Positions 40,182-48,306 of a stretch of 64,000 bases of DNA are shown one piece after another. Under the pieces are notes generated by a model. The model had not been told where the DNA came from. It was given only the letters and a program-made list of their open reading frames with translations, and ran no database searches. The position numbers were made by a program, and so were the translations under genes. How positions within the stretch are numbered: position 1 is the stretch's first letter; each line of letters begins with the position of its first letter. This DNA is from a virus: the IMG/VR virus record IMGVR_UViG_3300023179_000104, positions 1-64,000 of that record. One strand, 5' to 3'.

Positions 40182-41563
40182 TGGAAACAATTGAAAGTAC
40201 AATTTTGAAAAATCTTATTTCTAATGAGAGTTTTATGCGTAAAGTAATCCCTTATATTAAAGGGGAATATTTTACGCAATATTCTGATAAAATTTTGTTT
40301 AATATTATTTCAGATTTTGTAGTTTCATATGGTCAATCTCCCACAAAAGAAGTTCTACAAATTGAAGTAGAAAATCGTAAAGATTTAACGGAAGATTCTT
40401 ATAAAGAATTACAAATCAAGATTGATAATATTAGTGACACTGAAGTAGATTTTCAATGGATATTGGATTCTACTGAAAAATGGTGTAAGCAAAGAGCAGT
40501 ATATCTTGCACTTCTTGAGAGTGTTAAGATTGCTGATGGTAAAGATAAGAATCGCACTGAAGATGCTATTCCAAGTATTCTTCAGGAAGCACTTGCTGTA
40601 TCATTTGATGAGCACATTGGACATGATTACATTGACGATTCTGAAAAAAGATTTGAATATTATCATCGAAAGGAAAATAAAATTCCATTTGATATAACAC
40701 TTTTTAATAAAATTACCAAAGGTGGTCTTCCAAATAAAACATTAAATGTTGCTCTCGCTGGAACTGGTGTTGGTAAATCATTGTTTATGTGTCACTGTGC
40801 TGCGGCTGCTCTTATTGAAAGTAAGAATGTTTTATACATTACTTTAGAAATGTCAGAGGAAAAAATTGCTGAACGTATTGATGCTAATCTTCTTAATGTC
40901 AATATCAAAGATATTGAAGATATGCCAGAACAATTGTTTAGTAGTAAGATTACTCGACTGGCACAGAAAACTACAGGAAAACTTATTGTTAAAGAGTATC
41001 CAACTGCATCTGCTCATTCTGGACATTTTAAAGCATTGCTTAATGATCTTTCAATGAAGAAAAGTTTTGAACCAGATTTGATCTTTATTGATTATCTAAA
41101 CATCTGTGCTTCATCTAGATATAAAGGAACCTTGGTTAATTCTTATACCTATGTCAAAGCAATTGCTGAGGAACTTAGAGGATTGGCTGTGGAATTCAAT
41201 GTCCCCATCATGTCTGCTACTCAAACTACTCGTAGTGGTTATGGTAGTACTGATGTTGACCTTACTGACACTTCTGAATCCTTTGGTCTTCCTGCTACTG
41301 CTGACTTTATGTTTGCTCTTATAAGTACTGAAGAACTTGAAAATCTTAATCAAATTATGGTTAAACAACTTAAGAACCGCTATAATGATCCCACTATGTT
41401 CAAAAGATTTGTGGTGGGTATTGACAGAACAAAGATGAGGTTGTATGATGTAGAGGAATCTGCACAGAAAGACATTGGTGATTCTGGGCAGGAATATGAC
41501 TTTGAGGAAGTTGCCAAAACTCAAAGTATTTCAAAGGCAAAACTAACTAATTTTAAATTTTAA
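40181..41563 (+). CDS. 41: Replicative helicase gp41
   Basis: A 460-residue DnaB-type helicase (475 in T4). I start it at the ATG overlapping the uvsX stop (TGATG), because [20 protein letters not shown] matches the family start; an in-frame ATG 39 bases earlier lies inside uvsX. The RecA core shows AGTGVGKS (193-200), LEMSEE, and Walker B LIFIDYLNI. It unwinds DNA at the fork with the gp61 primase. Confidence 0.95.
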   Translation: METIESTILKNLISNESFMRKVIPYIKGEYFTQYSDKILFNIISDFVVSYGQSPTKEVLQIEVENRKDLTEDSYKELQIKIDNISDTEVDFQWILDSTEKWCKQRAVYLALLESVKIADGKDKNRTEDAIPSILQEALAVSFDEHIGHDYIDDSEKRFEYYHRKENKIPFDITLFNKITKGGLPNKTLNVALAGTGVGKSLFMCHCAAAALIESKNVLYITLEMSEEKIAERIDANLLNVNIKDIEDMPEQLFSSKITRLAQKTTGKLIVKEYPTASAHSGHFKALLNDLSMKKSFEPDLIFIDYLNICASSRYKGTLVNSYTYVKAIAEELRGLAVEFNVPIMSATQTTRSGYGSTDVDLTDTSESFGLPATADFMFALISTEELENLNQIMVKQLKNRYNDPTMFKRFVVGIDRTKMRLYDVEESAQKDIGDSGQEYDFEEVAKTQSISKAKLTNFKF

Positions 41564-41566
41564 TCT

Positions 41567-41971
41567 ATGACTATTGATTTTGATAAGTATGTTCAATTTG
41601 TTGGTGCTGTTACCAGTCCAGCATCCCGTAATATCACAGAGTTTGTTGATCACATTCTTGAATTGAAAGATCAAGGTGCTGACATTCAACGTCTACTTAC
41701 TGCTGCTTGTGGTATTACTGCTGAGGGTGGAGAGTTTACTGAGATTGTAAAGAAGATTGCATTTCAAGGCAAACCTTATAATAAAGATAACATCTATCAT
41801 ATGAAGCGTGAACTTGGAGATATCCTCTGGTATATTGCTCAAGCGTGTATTGCTCTTGATATTTCATTTGAAGAGATTGCTCAGATGAACTTTGAGAAAC
41901 TGACTGCACGATACCCAGAAGGAGCATTCAGTATTGAACGAAGTGAGAACCGAGTCGCAAACGATCTTTAA
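41567..41971 (+). CDS. mazG: MazG-type nucleotide pyrophosphohydrolase
   Basis: A 134-residue protein with the all-alpha NTP pyrophosphohydrolase motif E-x-x-E (EGGEFTEIVKK, about 54-64) and E-x-x-D (ELGDILWY, about 84-91), then an ARYPEGAFS end. MazG is common in cyanophages. It was proposed to hydrolyse ppGpp; biochemical work favours dGTP/dCTP, so it may help recycle host nucleotides. Located directly after gp41 in the early block. Confidence 0.93.
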   Translation: MTIDFDKYVQFVGAVTSPASRNITEFVDHILELKDQGADIQRLLTAACGITAEGGEFTEIVKKIAFQGKPYNKDNIYHMKRELGDILWYIAQACIALDISFEEIAQMNFEKLTARYPEGAFSIERSENRVANDL

Positions 41972-41977
41972 TAAATA
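41970..41977 (+). promoter_or_regulatory. Late-promoter-like AATAAATA before the 41999 cassette
   Basis: Seven of eight bases match TATAAATA. It overlaps the mazG stop and lies directly upstream of a hairpin that abuts the next start codon. Confidence 0.4.
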
Positions 41978-41998
41978 CCCCCATAAGGGGGATTTTTT
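41978..41998 (+). terminator. Hairpin-T tract abutting the start codon at 41999
   Basis: CCCCC and GGGGG pair around ATAA, followed by A and six T, with ATG next. It fits a small intrinsic terminator for mazG. The 3' arm GGGGGA is also the only ribosome-binding-like sequence for the next gene, so the hairpin may hide it. Confidence 0.7.
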
Positions 41999-43447
41999 AT
42001 GTCTACTGAAAAAAAAGATAAATGGATAAAATATTTTCAAGGTAAAGGTGATGTTGATACTTTTGTTAGAGCTACTGGTAGTGTAAAAAATAAAAGCTAT
42101 CTTTATGATTTAGAGGGCAAAAAAACTTCAACAAAACTTGAACATGGTGAACCCATACTTGTAAAAGAAAGAGAAGAATATATTATACAAGGACCATTTG
42201 CACACAAACTTTTTATTGAATCATCCAAAGGAAATGGGTGGCTTCATGTTGATAATATAGATAAAGGTATAGGGCAAAGAGCATCCATACGATTGGAATC
42301 TAATAAACTTATTGGATTGGGTGAACGGATGATAGTCCCTATGTTAAATGGTGAAGAAAATGTTTCATGCAGAATTTTCAAAACTGCGGAAAAACTTGCT
42401 ATATCAATTTTACATGGACTTGAGAATGAACCATCTGTTCCTGATTATATTGTTGACCAAGTATCACAGTTATTTTATGATGATGTAGTGTATACTCAAA
42501 ATTCATTAATAAGTGGAAATGTTGATTTTAAATGGAATGGTTCTGTTTCTGAAATTGAAAAAAATTCAATGGGAGTATATCTGGGAGAACTATTAATTGG
42601 TTATATGGCTTTAGTTGGAAAAACAGAATGTTTTTCAGAACCAGACATAGTAAAATTTCCAATTGAATATTTTGGAGTACCAGAAAATCCAGCATTTTCA
42701 GGAATTGATTCATTCATACAATATCAAGATAGGGGAAAAAATCAAGATGGCGGGAAATTTTTAATATCATCTAAAGCTGGCAATAAAGGTGCATCACCAT
42801 CTATATGGAAAAATATTATGCCGTATTTAAAACCCAATAAGTTAGATAGTAATACAAACGCCACTTTAGAAAAACTATATAATATTTGTAAAAATATTGA
42901 TGGTGGTAAAATAACTGGTCGTAAAGGTATGCAATATGTTTATAGATATGGCGTGAAAGAAATTTTGAATTACGAAGTTGGTCCTACAACTAGAGATGGA
43001 TCTGGGAAAGAAAAGGCAGTTGTAAATCCACAGGATTTTTATAATGTACTTAAAGCAGGTAAACCATATCCTCCTGTATATGATAATATAATATTAGATG
43101 CTATTAAAATACAAAAGAGTTTAAATTCTACAGAATTTAAATCTGCAAGCTCTACTGCAGTAACAACTGCATTGGAAAAAGGTGTTGGAATGAGTTCTTT
43201 TTTTTGTAGATATATTTCAGACAAACTAAATAATGAAATAAATTCTCTAGATAAGATGCGTAATACTGTATCTGGTAGAGTAGTTTATCAAGCATATTTA
43301 AATACACCAAAATTTAAAAAAGGTAAAATATATTTTACTACCAAAAAAGCAACAAAAGCTAGTTTAATTACCACTGGATCTAAATCTGGTGCAACTAAAA
43401 TTGATATGTCAAATACAGTTAATTATAATTTAATATTTGAAAACTAA
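41999..43447 (+). CDS. Unknown 482-residue protein, possible PD-(D/E)xK-like fold
   Basis: I do not recognise the family with certainty. The central part has an ordered set of acidic and Lys residues: E197 (VYLGELLIGY), D237 (SGIDSFI) and ISSK (256-259, K259) followed by AGNKGASPS. E ... D ... x-x-K spacing with a beta strand before SSK resembles restriction-type nucleases, although the last acidic position is Ser. The C-terminal 60 residues are Lys/Thr rich. Its TAA overlaps the next ATG, making it the first gene of a coupled cassette with a ligase-like and a nucleotidyltransferase gene. The nuclease idea is a weak inference. Confidence 0.6.
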   Translation: MSTEKKDKWIKYFQGKGDVDTFVRATGSVKNKSYLYDLEGKKTSTKLEHGEPILVKEREEYIIQGPFAHKLFIESSKGNGWLHVDNIDKGIGQRASIRLESNKLIGLGERMIVPMLNGEENVSCRIFKTAEKLAISILHGLENEPSVPDYIVDQVSQLFYDDVVYTQNSLISGNVDFKWNGSVSEIEKNSMGVYLGELLIGYMALVGKTECFSEPDIVKFPIEYFGVPENPAFSGIDSFIQYQDRGKNQDGGKFLISSKAGNKGASPSIWKNIMPYLKPNKLDSNTNATLEKLYNICKNIDGGKITGRKGMQYVYRYGVKEILNYEVGPTTRDGSGKEKAVVNPQDFYNVLKAGKPYPPVYDNIILDAIKIQKSLNSTEFKSASSTAVTTALEKGVGMSSFFCRYISDKLNNEINSLDKMRNTVSGRVVYQAYLNTPKFKKGKIYFTTKKATKASLITTGSKSGATKIDMSNTVNYNLIFEN

Positions 43448-44655
43448 TGGCAAACATAGTTAAACTAAAACACCTTGAACATCTTGAAGATGAAGTTTTG
43501 AACTACGGTTCGGAAGGATGTTTTGCGATTGTTAAATTCCTTACTGAACTTAAAAATATGATCGGCAAAAAATCTACGGGTGGATTTCTTCAAACTAAAT
43601 GGGATGGTGCTCCCTCTGTAGTTTGTGGAGTACATCCAATAACTGGAGGATTTTTTGTCGGAACTAAATCTGTATTTAATAAAAAAGATCCAAAAATTTG
43701 CTTTACTCCTGGCGATATTGACTCAATGTATGAGAACGAGTTAAATAAAAAACTTAAAGATTGTCTTAAGTATTTTTCACAACTCGGTATCACTGGGGTC
43801 ATTCAAGGAGATCTTCTATATACTAATGATAAAAAAACTCAAAGAATAAATGATGAAGAACTTGTAGTATTCAGACCTAATACAATTACATATGGTATCC
43901 CAACTGATCATCCGATTGGTCAAAAAGTCAATAGATCTAAAATTGGAGTGGTTTTTCATACTAATTATGCTGGTGGTCCTGATCTTGCAGATATGTCTGC
44001 AAGACCTCGTGTGGATATTTCAAAGTTTAATTCTGTTGATGATGTTGCCGTTATCTCTAATGATACGCAAGTTCAGCAAGTATCTTTTACGAAAACAGAA
44101 GAACAAACATTCAACAGATACATTCAAAAAATAAACAGAATGTGTGAGATCTCTGCAAAATTTCATGATTACATTGTGGAAAATTCAGGCACTACTGGAG
44201 ATGCAAAGTTTTTTGTTGGATCTTATTTAAAACCATTTTTTAATAATGAAATTAAAGAAGCAAGAACTATTAATAATGTTGATGCTACTCTAAAATCTTT
44301 TGCTGAATTTTATAAAACAAAAATGGATAAGGAAATTAATTCAGTAAAAACTGCAGCAGCACAAACAAAAAAGCGCGAATTTTTATACACGGGTGTTAAA
44401 TACTTAGAAGATCATCAAAATGAATTCAAGGCATTTGTTGCACTTTATCAAACCATTCAAGAAGCAAAGTTATTCATTATACAAAAACTGGATTCATTAG
44501 AACAGTTCAGAACTTTTGTTGAGATTGATGGAGGTTACAAAGTTACTACTCCAGAAGGTTATGTTCTTCATCAAGATGGGGATATGGTGAAATTAGTTAA
44601 TCGCATTGAGTTCAGTAAAAACAATTTTACAATAGAAAAGAACTGGAAGAAATGA
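43447..44655 (+). CDS. Ligase/nucleotidyltransferase-like protein (KxDG motif, DUF6267-like)
   Basis: A 402-residue protein. LQTKWDGAPSVV (K51-x-D53-G54) fits motif I of ATP-dependent ligases and capping enzymes. GGFFVGTKSVF follows where motif Ia is expected, GVIQGDLLYT (117-126) fits motif III with Q for E, KIGVVFHTNY (165-174) fits IIIa, and near the C-terminus PEGYVLH (motif IV, E-G-x-V) is followed by DMVKLVN (motif V Lys). The order is right for an RNA-ligase-type enzyme. It resembles proteins called DUF6267 in marine T4-like phages. A central helical insert separates IIIa from IV. Activity is an inference. Confidence 0.65.
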   Translation: MANIVKLKHLEHLEDEVLNYGSEGCFAIVKFLTELKNMIGKKSTGGFLQTKWDGAPSVVCGVHPITGGFFVGTKSVFNKKDPKICFTPGDIDSMYENELNKKLKDCLKYFSQLGITGVIQGDLLYTNDKKTQRINDEELVVFRPNTITYGIPTDHPIGQKVNRSKIGVVFHTNYAGGPDLADMSARPRVDISKFNSVDDVAVISNDTQVQQVSFTKTEEQTFNRYIQKINRMCEISAKFHDYIVENSGTTGDAKFFVGSYLKPFFNNEIKEARTINNVDATLKSFAEFYKTKMDKEINSVKTAAAQTKKREFLYTGVKYLEDHQNEFKAFVALYQTIQEAKLFIIQKLDSLEQFRTFVEIDGGYKVTTPEGYVLHQDGDMVKLVNRIEFSKNNFTIEKNWKK

Positions 44656-45224
44656 GCCTCATAGAATATAAAAGTTGTTACTTTACTTTTGGTAGATTTC
44701 AGCCCTGCACTATAGGACATGCGGATAACTTTGCCAATTTAAAAAAGATTGCTGGTACTAATGATTATCGCATTTACATCAGTCAGTCAGTAGATACAAA
44801 AGGTAATAATCCTTTACCTGCTGATGTTAAACTTACTTATATGAATAAGTCATTGCCAGAACATCGTGGTAAAATATTCAGTAGCGCAACTGCAAAAGAC
44901 CCTGTAACTATTCTACAGGAGTTACAGTCCTTAGGATATGACAACGCATACTTTGTTGTAGGGTCTGATAGAGTTCCTGCTATGCAATGGATTAAAAAAT
45001 ATAATGGTAAGGACTTTGTATTCAATGAACTTGATGTAATTTCTTCGGGTGATAGAGATGCTGATGGTGATACCTTTGCAATCTCTGGAACTAAAATGAG
45101 ACGTGCAGCATTTGCTGGTGACTTTAAAACTTTTAGAACTGGTATTCCTACAGCATTAACTGATACAGATTGTAAAAAACTTATGAAAGAAATTCAAACA
45201 AGATTGCCCGCAAATTTTAAATAA
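44652..45224 (+). CDS. HIGH-type nucleotidyltransferase (NMNAT/cytidylyltransferase-like)
   Basis: A 190-residue Rossmann-type protein. FGRFQPCTIGHADNF (13-27) contains the T-x-G-H form of the HIGH motif, and ISGTKMR (144-150) is the ISSTxxR-type motif. FVVGSDRV (101-108) is also typical. Such enzymes join a nucleotide to NMN, pantetheine-phosphate or CMP/FAD precursors. NMN adenylyl transfer is one option, and some large T4-like phages carry NadM. ATGA overlap couples it to the ligase-like gene. Confidence 0.8.
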   Translation: MSLIEYKSCYFTFGRFQPCTIGHADNFANLKKIAGTNDYRIYISQSVDTKGNNPLPADVKLTYMNKSLPEHRGKIFSSATAKDPVTILQELQSLGYDNAYFVVGSDRVPAMQWIKKYNGKDFVFNELDVISSGDRDADGDTFAISGTKMRRAAFAGDFKTFRTGIPTALTDTDCKKLMKEIQTRLPANFK

Positions 45225-45234
45225 AAAAACAAAA

Positions 45235-45939
45235 ATGCATTTACCAATCATAAACATTCAAAAAAATGGTGAAAGTAAATATATTGATATTATACAAAAT
45301 GCATTTGAAAAAGCAAAAAAATATGAAAGTAAACTTTCAGATTGGATTATTACTATGGAGGGAATGTCGGGGGTTCAGTATAGACATTTTGTAAATAATT
45401 TATTTGAAAATATTGAAAACTCTAACTACCTTGAAATAGGATGTTGGAAGGGATCTACTACATGTTCTGCCGCTTATAAAAATTTAATTAAAACATATTG
45501 TATTGATAATTGGAAAGAGTTTGGTGGACCCAAAGATCAATTCTCAAATAATATTAGTAGATGTATGACTGAAAGTGATGATAAATGTGATATTGAATTA
45601 GTTGAAAATGATTTTAGGAAATTACAATATGATAACATTGGCAAATATAATGTTTATATGTTTGATGGTCCACACTCACAAGATGATCAAAGGGATGCAT
45701 TAATAGTTGTTAAGGATGCACTTGAAGATGAATTTATTTTTATTTGCGACGATTGGAATTGGGGTGAGGTGAGAGAAGGTACTAGACAAGGATTAGAACA
45801 ATCTAATATGAAAGTAATTTATTCAATTGATCTTAGAACTACTCCTGATAATACTACTTGCAGTTTTGAGAATGGTTATGAAAGAAGTGACTGGCACAAT
45901 GGGTATTATATTTCAGTAATTAAAAAGTTAAATAAATAA
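45235..45939 (+). CDS. Class I SAM-dependent methyltransferase-like protein
   Basis: A 234-residue protein. NYLEIGCWKGST (64-75) is motif I of the Rossmann methyltransferase fold, and YMFDGPHSQDDQ (about 141-152) gives the acidic motif IV region, similar to the Methyltransf_24 group that acts on sugars or small molecules. It begins ten bases after the nucleotidyltransferase gene. Substrate unknown. Another methyltransferase with glycosyltransferases lies at 58798-60780. Confidence 0.75.
   Translation: MHLPIINIQKNGESKYIDIIQNAFEKAKKYESKLSDWIITMEGMSGVQYRHFVNNLFENIENSNYLEIGCWKGSTTCSAAYKNLIKTYCIDNWKEFGGPKDQFSNNISRCMTESDDKCDIELVENDFRKLQYDNIGKYNVYMFDGPHSQDDQRDALIVVKDALEDEFIFICDDWNWGEVREGTRQGLEQSNMKVIYSIDLRTTPDNTTCSFENGYERSDWHNGYYISVIKKLNK
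45931..45938 (+). promoter_or_regulatory. Late-promoter-like AATAAATA before 45963
   Basis: Seven of eight bases match TATAAATA, overlapping the stop of the methyltransferase gene, 24 bases before the next ATG. Confidence 0.35.
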
Positions 45940-45962
45940 TATATTAGTAATTCAAAACATTA

Positions 45963-47066
45963 ATGTATAATTTTTCTGAATACTCCACCAAAGTGTACAT
46001 GCGCGAAAAGTACTATAGTGGAGAAATGTTTCCAGAAGGAATGAGAGTAAAGAATAATAACGATAGAGTAGGTGTTATAATTCGTCGGGGACCAAATTAT
46101 GTAATTTGTTTAGACGAGAATCAAAAAACTTTTAGGAGTTGGATTTCTGATGTTCATGAAGTGCATGAATTAGGAACTGATGAAACGAGAGAATATCTTC
46201 AAGGATTGACGCCAGGACAAAAAATTGAAAAATATGCAAAGACGAAAACCCCTGAACACACTACAATCATAAATAAAAGAAAAAGTGTTCAAAAAGAAAT
46301 GTACAACGATAGTTTTTCCAAATTTTTAATTGAAAGATCCGCTAATGGAATTAGCGGAAAAAATTGTTTTGGAGAAGTAGAAAATCAAGAAGAAGTAGTA
46401 AATAATTTTTCCAAAGAATTGATTGCTGAGGCAGAGAAAAGTTTAAAAACTGATAATCCTTGTTGGAAAGGTTATAAACCAGTAGGCACCAAAAAGAAAA
46501 ATGGTAAAACAGTTCCTAATTGCGTTCCCGAAGAAGTAGAAAATTCTACTGCAGATAAAAAAGCTGATAAAGCAGGAATGAAAAAATATCATATGACTTC
46601 TGCTGAATGGGAAAAATCTGAAATGGATAAAAAAGCAGATGCCAAACTTGATAAAAAAACAAAAAAAGAAGGATTAGATCCTGTTGGTAAAGAAGATGCT
46701 GATGTTAACAATGATGGTAAAGTTGATAAAACTGATAGCTATTTAAAGAAGCGTCGTGTCGCAATTTCAAAATCAATTACTAAAAAAGAAGAATATTCGG
46801 ATTGGAGAAATGAACTTGAAGAAGGTAAAAAACCAAAAGAAGGTGAGCAAGTTCCTGAAGTAAAAGAATCTTCATGTGGAAATTGTGGAACATGCAGCAA
46901 GTGTAAATCAATAAAGATGGAAGATAAATTGTCTCCCTCAGAAACAGGAAAAAAAGAAAAATTAGTTAAGTCAATGAAAAAAAATTTAAAGGATTTTAAA
47001 TCACGTTATGGAGAACGTGGTAAATCAGTTATGTACGCTACTGCCACAAAAATGGCAAAAGAATAA
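45963..47066 (+). CDS. Modular Lys/Glu-rich cyanophage-type protein with EF-hand-like loop
   Basis: A 367-residue protein of several short modules. Residues ~30-75 ([20 protein letters not shown]) form a small barrel-like part. Next comes a Cys pair module ([20 protein letters not shown], then PNCVPEE). Residues 247-258 ([12 protein letters not shown]) are an EF-hand/dockerin-like calcium loop. Residues ~305-316 hold four Cys ([10 protein letters not shown]), a possible metal site. The end [20 protein letters not shown] is common in cyanophage proteins. The middle is Lys/Glu-rich and probably disordered. A virion role is plausible; none is proven. Confidence 0.7.
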   Translation: MYNFSEYSTKVYMREKYYSGEMFPEGMRVKNNNDRVGVIIRRGPNYVICLDENQKTFRSWISDVHEVHELGTDETREYLQGLTPGQKIEKYAKTKTPEHTTIINKRKSVQKEMYNDSFSKFLIERSANGISGKNCFGEVENQEEVVNNFSKELIAEAEKSLKTDNPCWKGYKPVGTKKKNGKTVPNCVPEEVENSTADKKADKAGMKKYHMTSAEWEKSEMDKKADAKLDKKTKKEGLDPVGKEDADVNNDGKVDKTDSYLKKRRVAISKSITKKEEYSDWRNELEEGKKPKEGEQVPEVKESSCGNCGTCSKCKSIKMEDKLSPSETGKKEKLVKSMKKNLKDFKSRYGERGKSVMYATATKMAKE

Positions 47067-47069
47067 ATA
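47062..47069 (+). promoter_or_regulatory. Late-promoter-like AATAAATA before 47098
   Basis: Seven of eight bases match TATAAATA, overlapping the preceding stop. TTAGGAG follows as ribosome binding site. Confidence 0.4.
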
Positions 47070-47097
47070 AAGTGTATTTTAATTATTAGGAGTTACC

Positions 47098-47286
47098 ATG
47101 ACTACCGCATTTATTCTTGCTACAGTTAAAACATTGAGCGCAGCAAATGTTCAACTTGGACTTGGCGCTCTCTTAGCATTATCTGAAGTTCTTGGAGCAG
47201 ATCCAAGAATTAAATCAAATGGAATTATTTCGTTTGTTTTACTTCAAGTACAAAATTTCTTGAGAAGAAAAAAAGAAGAAGTTTAA
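47098..47286 (+). CDS. Small hydrophobic protein
   Basis: A 62-residue protein with an apolar stretch at about residues 4-32 (FILATVKTLSAANVQLGLGA), a short hydrophobic helix near 42-54 and a basic tail (FLRRKKEEV). TTAGGAG precedes the ATG. It may be a membrane or virion-internal peptide. Holin-like properties (small, hydrophobic, charged tail) are possible but not shown. Confidence 0.65.
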   Translation: MTTAFILATVKTLSAANVQLGLGALLALSEVLGADPRIKSNGIISFVLLQVQNFLRRKKEEV

Positions 47287-47322
47287 ATTTTTTGATTTGT
47301 TGAAATTAAATAATTTTAATGA

Positions 47323-47347
47323 GGGGGGTGCTATGTCCCCTTTTTTT
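47323..47347 (+). terminator. Intrinsic terminator after 47098 gene
   Basis: A G-run at 47323-47327 pairs with TCCCC at 47336-47340 (one G-T pair), followed by seven T whose last base starts a late promoter. Confidence 0.75.
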
Positions 47348-47354
47348 ATAAATA
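47347..47354 (+). promoter_or_regulatory. T4-type late promoter overlapping a terminator tract
   Basis: Exact TATAAATA starting on the last T of the terminator, upstream of the gene at 47386, which has TAAGGAGA as ribosome binding site. Confidence 0.8.
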
Positions 47355-47385
47355 TAAAAAGAAACGACCAATAAGGAGAATTAAC

Positions 47386-47940
47386 ATGCCTCTCTGGGGA
47401 AAAAGTACAGGCGACGAATCAAGACCTAAGTGGTTAAGACCAGAAGATCAGCCAGCAAATAACTTGAATACTGCATTTGCAGATGCTCGTGGATGGGTGA
47501 TCAAACATGCTAATGGTTTTGAAGAAGTAATTGCTACTATAAGTAATCTTGGTGGTGCTGGTGCTACTGACCTTTTGGGCAATGCTACAATTGCTAGTGT
47601 ATATTTTGCCGCAAAAACTTATGCAAGAAATGTTACTGGTACAGTAATTGTTAATTATAATGAACTTGTAACAGTAACTGCAGGAGCAACTCTTGTAGTT
47701 ACTGGATCTGTATCTGGTGCTATTACTGCAACTGCTGCTACACAAACAGGAGTTCAGCAAGTAGCATTTACATTTACAGTACCTAACTCAGCACAGACAC
47801 TTTCAATTGGTGCTCAGACAATTTCTGGTACTATTGTTGATAAAGGTACAGCAACTGCTTCTGACAAAGTATTTGTAAGTGGAGATATTATTAATACTGC
47901 TGCTGGTACAGGAACGGTCAAGACAATCGCTGTTGCATAA
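47386..47940 (+). CDS. Virion structural protein, cyanophage type
   Basis: A 184-residue protein. The N-terminus PLWGKSTGDESRPKWLRPED and WVIKHANGFEEVIATISNLG recur in structural proteins of marine T4-like phages. The rest is Thr/Ala/Val-rich beta sequence, as in decoration or whisker proteins. It has an own late promoter and strong ribosome binding site, indicating high late expression. Exact place in the particle is unknown. Confidence 0.75.
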   Translation: MPLWGKSTGDESRPKWLRPEDQPANNLNTAFADARGWVIKHANGFEEVIATISNLGGAGATDLLGNATIASVYFAAKTYARNVTGTVIVNYNELVTVTAGATLVVTGSVSGAITATAATQTGVQQVAFTFTVPNSAQTLSIGAQTISGTIVDKGTATASDKVFVSGDIINTAAGTGTVKTIAVA

Positions 47941-47943
47941 TAA

Positions 47944-48306
47944 ATGAGATTTGATGAACTGAATGAAGATAATTATATTTTCTTCGCAATTAAACATTAT
48001 AACAATCCTCAATGTACAACCAGAGAGGAATTTGAAGAAGATCTTAAAAGATTTAAATATGTTAAAAAGTTGATTAGGAAATATCTAAAAGATAATATTC
48101 TTAAACATCATTTAATTTTAAATCATTTAATTATTCTCTTTAATGTTTTTAATGACGCCACTGTACCACTGTTATTTTATAAAATTGAAAGTAATTGTTG
48201 GCCAGTTCTAAAATCTTTTCTACTTTATCTTGATAGATTTCCTGAAGGATATTTAAATTATCTTGATCCAGATTCTAAATCTTTAGAAGAACTAAATAAG
48301 ATATGA
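47944..48306 (+). CDS. Conserved small helical protein, function unknown
   Basis: A 120-residue protein: RFDELNEDNYIFFAIKHYNN start, EEFEEDLKRFKYVKKLIRKY, then a LILNHLIILFNVF hydrophobic helix and an LDRFPEGYLNYLDPD end. It is widespread in cyanomyoviruses to my knowledge, with no assigned function. Its position within virion-type genes suggests a late role. It overlaps the next gene by four bases. Confidence 0.7.
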   Translation: MRFDELNEDNYIFFAIKHYNNPQCTTREEFEEDLKRFKYVKKLIRKYLKDNILKHHLILNHLIILFNVFNDATVPLLFYKIESNCWPVLKSFLLYLDRFPEGYLNYLDPDSKSLEELNKI

